Source of the DNA: Serpens sp035497915 | Lineage (GTDB): Bacteria; Pseudomonadota; Gammaproteobacteria; Pseudomonadales; Pseudomonadaceae | Direction of reading: 5' to 3' | Length of the DNA stretch: 64,000 bases | Assembly (NCBI RefSeq): GCF_035497915.1 | Contig: NZ_DATJCS010000039.1 | Coordinates: 62,001 to 126,000, forward strand | Shown: piece after piece, positions 61,784 to 64,000 of the stretch | Layout of the letters: each line of letters starts with the position of its first letter | How positions within the stretch are numbered: position 1 is the stretch's first letter | Position numbers and translations under genes: made by a program | Notes under the pieces: model-generated | The model's database searches: none | What the model was told of the DNA's origin: nothing | Seen by the model: only the letters and a program-made list of their open reading frames with translations

Positions 61784-62421
61784 TACTTGCGCTCCTCGGT
61801 GTCGTCGTGCTGTGCCAGGTGTGCCGCTTCAGCGGCCTCGTCAGCCAGGCCCAGGCCGGTCTGCTGGCCGCGCAGGATGCGCACGAAGATTTCAAAGAAG
61901 CGGATGAAGCACAGGGTGAAGCCCAGCGGCACGATCAGTGCGATGTGCCATTGCATGACGCCGTAATGGCCCAGGTCCTCGGCGCCGATCTGTGCGCGCA
62001 TGAGGGTGGCCACCCATTCCAGGCTGGACTCGGCCAGCAGGCCGGCGTAACCCAGGCAGATCAGGCAGGCAAGAATGCCGATGGCGCGCTGGGTCTTGTG
62101 GTTGAACAGCTTGACGATGGCATCGACGCCGATGTGGCCGGCGGTGCGCACGCCGTAGGCGATGCCGAAGAAGATCAGCCAGGCGAACAGCGCCTTGGTC
62201 AGCGCGTTGCTCCAGGTCATGGCCTGGGCTACGGACAGGATGGCGTCGCCGATGGTGAACCAGAAGTCCTCCAGGCTCGGCATCTTTTCCGCGAACCAGT
62301 AGAACATCGAGTAAAGGTTGTTGAGCGCGACATACACGAAGGTAACCAGTGTCATGGCGCCGAGGAGAAATGCGATGAACATCTCCTCGAAGTGATCCCA
62401 GATGCGCCGCAGGGCGTTCAT
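61783..62421 (-). CDS. dctQ: C4-dicarboxylate TRAP transporter small permease DctQ
   Basis: DctQ is the small four-helix membrane subunit of the TRAP transporter. The 212-residue protein has helices starting FIAFLLGAMTLVTFVYVALNN and TKALFAWLIFFGIAYGVRTAGHIGVDAIVKLF, the family's conserved block. The ATG at 62421 has GGGAG 9 bases upstream; the ATG at 62430 is too close to it. It follows dctP after 149 bases that contain a stable hairpin. The charged C-terminal tail (EAAEAAHLAQHDDTEERK) is cytoplasmic. Confidence 0.94.
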   Translation of the reverse strand: MNALRRIWDHFEEMFIAFLLGAMTLVTFVYVALNNLYSMFYWFAEKMPSLEDFWFTIGDAILSVAQAMTWSNALTKALFAWLIFFGIAYGVRTAGHIGVDAIVKLFNHKTQRAIGILACLICLGYAGLLAESSLEWVATLMRAQIGAEDLGHYGVMQWHIALIVPLGFTLCFIRFFEIFVRILRGQQTGLGLADEAAEAAHLAQHDDTEERK

Positions 62422-62524
62422 GGATGACATCTCCCGGTGGGTTGGACGAACGTCGCGAGAGCGACCAGAAGCCGTACCTGGCAGTTTTGTGTCTTGTTGT
62501 TACCGCAGGTCCCGCGGCATTGAA

Positions 62525-62548
62525 ACGGGCACGCCGAAGCGTGCCCGT
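62525..62548 (-). other. Stable UUCG-capped hairpin between dctP and dctQ
   Basis: On the minus strand ACGGGCACGC / GCGTGCCCGT (10 perfect pairs) is closed by TTCG, a C(UUCG)G tetraloop, and followed by TTTC. It lies 22 bases after the dctP stop. It may be a partial terminator or an mRNA 3'-stabiliser that raises dctP relative to dctQM. Confidence 0.75.
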
Positions 62549-62570
62549 AAGGCCGTAAGGCCAGAAGGAA

Positions 62571-63563
62571 TTACTTCTGGTTGGCGGCCTGGGCGGCCTT
62601 GATCAGGTCGGCGCCGATTTCGCCTTCGAACTTCTTCCACACCGGCTGCATGGCTTCACGCCACTTGGCACGCTGCTCGGGAGTCAGGGTGATGATTTCG
62701 GTGGTGCCGGCAGCCAGGATGCGCTGCTTGTCGCCTTCGTTCAGCTCGTAGGCCAGACGGTTGACCTCGACGCTCACCTCGTCCATGACCTTGCGCAGTT
62801 CGCCGCGCACGTCGTTGGGCAGACCTTCCCAGAACTTGGTGTTGGTGATCACCATGTAGTCCAGCAGACCGTGGTTGGACTCGGTGATGTACTTCTGCAC
62901 TTCGTGCATCTTCTGCGAGTAGATGTTCGAGTAGGGGTTCTCGGCACCGTTCACCACGCCGGTCTGCAGGCCCTGGTAGACCTCGGCGAAGCTCATCTTG
63001 CGCGGGTTGGCCTTGAGTGCCTTGAACTGCTCGTCCAGCACGGCGGAAGCCTGTACGCGGAACTTCAGGCCGCGGGCGTCCTTCGGTTCGACCAGCTTCT
63101 TGTTGGCGGACAGCTGCTTCAGGCCGTTGTGCCAGTAGCCCAGGCCGGTGATGCCCTTGTCCTGCATGGAAGCCAGCAGCTTCTGGCCGCCTTCGCTCTT
63201 CTGGAAGCGGTCAACGGCTTCGATGTCGTCGAACAGGAACGGCAGGTCGAAGATCTGGATGGCCTTGGAGTAGTGTTCGAACTTCGCCAGCGACGGGGCG
63301 ATGATGTGCACGTCACCCAGCAGCAGCGCTTCCATTTCCTTGCCATCGCCGTACAGCGAGGAGTTCGGATAGACCTCGACCTTCACCTTGCCCGGCAGGC
63401 GCTCTTCGGCAAGACGCTTGAACATCAGCGCGCCCTGACCCTTCGGGGTATTTTCCGCGACGACGTGGGAGAACTTGATGGTGATCGGATCGGCCGCATG
63501 GACCAGTCCCGCGACGCTCAGGGACAGTGCGCAGGCGACAGCCTTGGCAGTTAGCTTGAACAT
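62571..63563 (-). CDS. dctP: C4-dicarboxylate TRAP transporter substrate-binding protein DctP
   Basis: DctP is the periplasmic binding protein that delivers C4-dicarboxylates to DctQM. The 330-residue protein has a signal peptide (about 1-23, cleaved after VHA), the mature start ADPITIKFSHVVAENTPKGQGALMFK, a conserved carboxylate-binding Arg in ARGLKFRVQAS and GLQTGVVNGAENPYSNIY. The ATG at 63563 begins a proper signal peptide. On the mRNA, AACAAAGAGGA (63575-63585) overlaps the ribosome site and resembles a CA motif for Hfq/Crc with one mismatch. Confidence 0.96.
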   Translation of the reverse strand: MFKLTAKAVACALSLSVAGLVHAADPITIKFSHVVAENTPKGQGALMFKRLAEERLPGKVKVEVYPNSSLYGDGKEMEALLLGDVHIIAPSLAKFEHYSKAIQIFDLPFLFDDIEAVDRFQKSEGGQKLLASMQDKGITGLGYWHNGLKQLSANKKLVEPKDARGLKFRVQASAVLDEQFKALKANPRKMSFAEVYQGLQTGVVNGAENPYSNIYSQKMHEVQKYITESNHGLLDYMVITNTKFWEGLPNDVRGELRKVMDEVSVEVNRLAYELNEGDKQRILAAGTTEIITLTPEQRAKWREAMQPVWKKFEGEIGADLIKAAQAANQK

Positions 63564-63809
63564 GGTTGGGTACATCCTCTTTGTTGTGTGTATCGCTAGG
63601 CGATGAAGCCGTGCTCGGTCAGCCATGTCCGCTTCTGGTTGTTGGAACTTCTCGACGCGAACATGGGCAAAGCTTGGACCGAAACCGGCGACAAGGCGAC
63701 TAGCAATTGATATGCCAATTTGCCGCAACCCTGTAGCGTCCATGCCGGCAGACTACAGTGGAAGCGGTGCAGGTCGCATGGCAGGTGCCTTTTGGCGGGA
63801 TCCCGCCGG
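63564..63809. other. dctP upstream regulatory region
   Basis: This 246-base region between dctD and dctP holds a near-consensus sigma-54 promoter and one of two tandem palindromes (the other lies in the 3' end of dctD). I see no gene in it. The predicted dctP leader is about 128 bases. Confidence 0.6.
63702..63717 (-). promoter_or_regulatory. Sigma-54 (-24/-12) promoter of dctPQM
   Basis: On the minus strand TGGCATATCAATTGCT matches TGGCACG-N4-TTGCW except at the two less conserved bases after TGGCA, with correct GG-GC spacing. Transcription would start near 63691. This agrees with known RpoN and DctD control of dctPQM in Pseudomonas. Confidence 0.85.
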
Positions 63810-63841
63810 TCAGTCGAATGACTCTGGCGGATTCCCGCCAG
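63794..63841. promoter_or_regulatory. Two tandem palindromes, candidate DctD enhancer sites
   Basis: GGCGGGATCCCGCC (63794-63807, perfect) and CTGGCGG-ATTC-CCGCCAG (63824-63841, perfect 7-base arms) share the core GGCGG-N4-CCGCC. Their centres are 32 bases apart, about three helical turns, and about 110 and 142 bases upstream of the predicted dctP start. The second lies inside the dctD coding end. Confidence 0.55.
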
Positions 63842-64000
63842 CGTCGTGCACCGTCAGTCCATGCTTGCGCAGCTTATCGTGCAGGGTCTTGCGCGGAATG
63901 CCCAGCGCCTCGGCGAGGCTGCGTAAAGAATTGTGCGGGCGCGCCAGTTCGGCGGCGATCAAGGCGCGTTCGAAGGCTTCCACTTGCTCGCTCAGCCCGC
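63810..64000 (-). CDS. dctD: DctD sigma-54 response regulator, C-terminal end only
   Basis: Only the last 62 residues are in the window; the gene continues beyond base 64000. They form a Fis-type DNA-binding helix-turn-helix: EQVEAFERALIAAELARP, then SLRSLAEALGIPRKTLHDKLRKHGL, ending NPPESFD. This is the C-terminal domain of an NtrC-family activator, and the position next to dctPQM identifies it as DctD, partner of the sensor kinase DctB. The stop at 63810-63812 overlaps the palindromic region proposed as its binding site. Confidence 0.88.
   Translation of the reverse strand, partial: GLSEQVEAFERALIAAELARPHNSLRSLAEALGIPRKTLHDKLRKHGLTVHDAGGNPPESFD

Overview
This 64 kb window is chromosomal DNA from a GC-rich Pseudomonas (Gammaproteobacteria). 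The species cannot be fixed from the sequence. The genus call rests on the Pseudomonas-type order pilU-pilT / yggS-proC-yggT, pyrC'-pyrB-pyrR-ruvX-algH-tonB3-gshB / pilGHIJK-chpABC, and rsmE-bioA-yceI next to a MexAB-OprM-type pump; on FabY and SutA, which are typical Pseudomonas proteins; and on many Pseudomonas-type REP palindromes in the gaps between genes. There is no rRNA, tRNA, prophage, insertion sequence or CRISPR array. Genes are densely packed and often coupled by ATGA, GTGA or TAATG overlaps.

Layout. 1-9001: recC (5' end missing), recB and recD, the complete RecBCD recombination nuclease. 9082-12023 (minus): a two-domain DUF805/DUF3304-like membrane protein and a PAS-GGDEF-EAL signalling protein. 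12501-15012: an OprD-family porin and the cytochrome c peroxidase ccpR behind an ANR-type box. 15287-17106 (minus): comM/yifB and ubiK. 17380-20745: a nitrogen block with an NtrC-like site, a sigma-54-like promoter, glnK, amtB and a second, different Amt gene. 20770-21263: a predicted structured leader or small RNA, then sutA. 21383-23709 (minus): the retraction ATPases pilT and pilU. 23779-28713: yggS, proC, yggT, yggU, a dynamin-like GTPase and a TM2-domain protein. 28857-34799 (minus): pseudo-dihydroorotase pyrC', pyrB, pyrR, ruvX, algH/yqgE, tonB3 and gshB. 35041-47851: the Pil-Chp chemosensory operon pilGHIJK-chpABC that controls type IV pili. 48041-50305 (minus): rsmE and bioA. 50459-51613: cytochrome b561 and YceI. 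51663-58161: a TetR repressor divergent from an RND efflux operon (ttgABC = mexAB-oprM). 58331-63563 (minus): fabY and the C4-dicarboxylate TRAP transporter dctPQM. 63810-64000 (minus): the C-terminal end of the sigma-54 activator dctD.

How the genes work together. pilT/pilU (retraction motors), the Pil-Chp system (which feeds cAMP and motor control) and tonB3 all serve twitching motility. GlnK and two Amt channels form a nitrogen-scavenging unit that appears to be under NtrC and sigma-54. pyrB and pyrC' together build the Pseudomonas-type aspartate transcarbamoylase. The efflux operon is controlled by the divergent TetR protein, whose probable operator sits on the pump promoter. dctD presumably activates the dctPQM promoter through sigma-54.

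Most of the window is well-known core genome. I do not see a clear new multi-gene system such as a defence island or biosynthetic cluster. The items most worth a second look are regulatory or architectural: the terminator-ended leader/sRNA ahead of sutA, tandem palindromes that look like DctD sites overlapping the 3' end of dctD, paired hairpins between the two amt genes, the DUF805-DUF3304-like fusion, the dynamin-like GTPase inserted in an otherwise conserved gene order, and the TtgR-type rather than MexR-type control of the pump.
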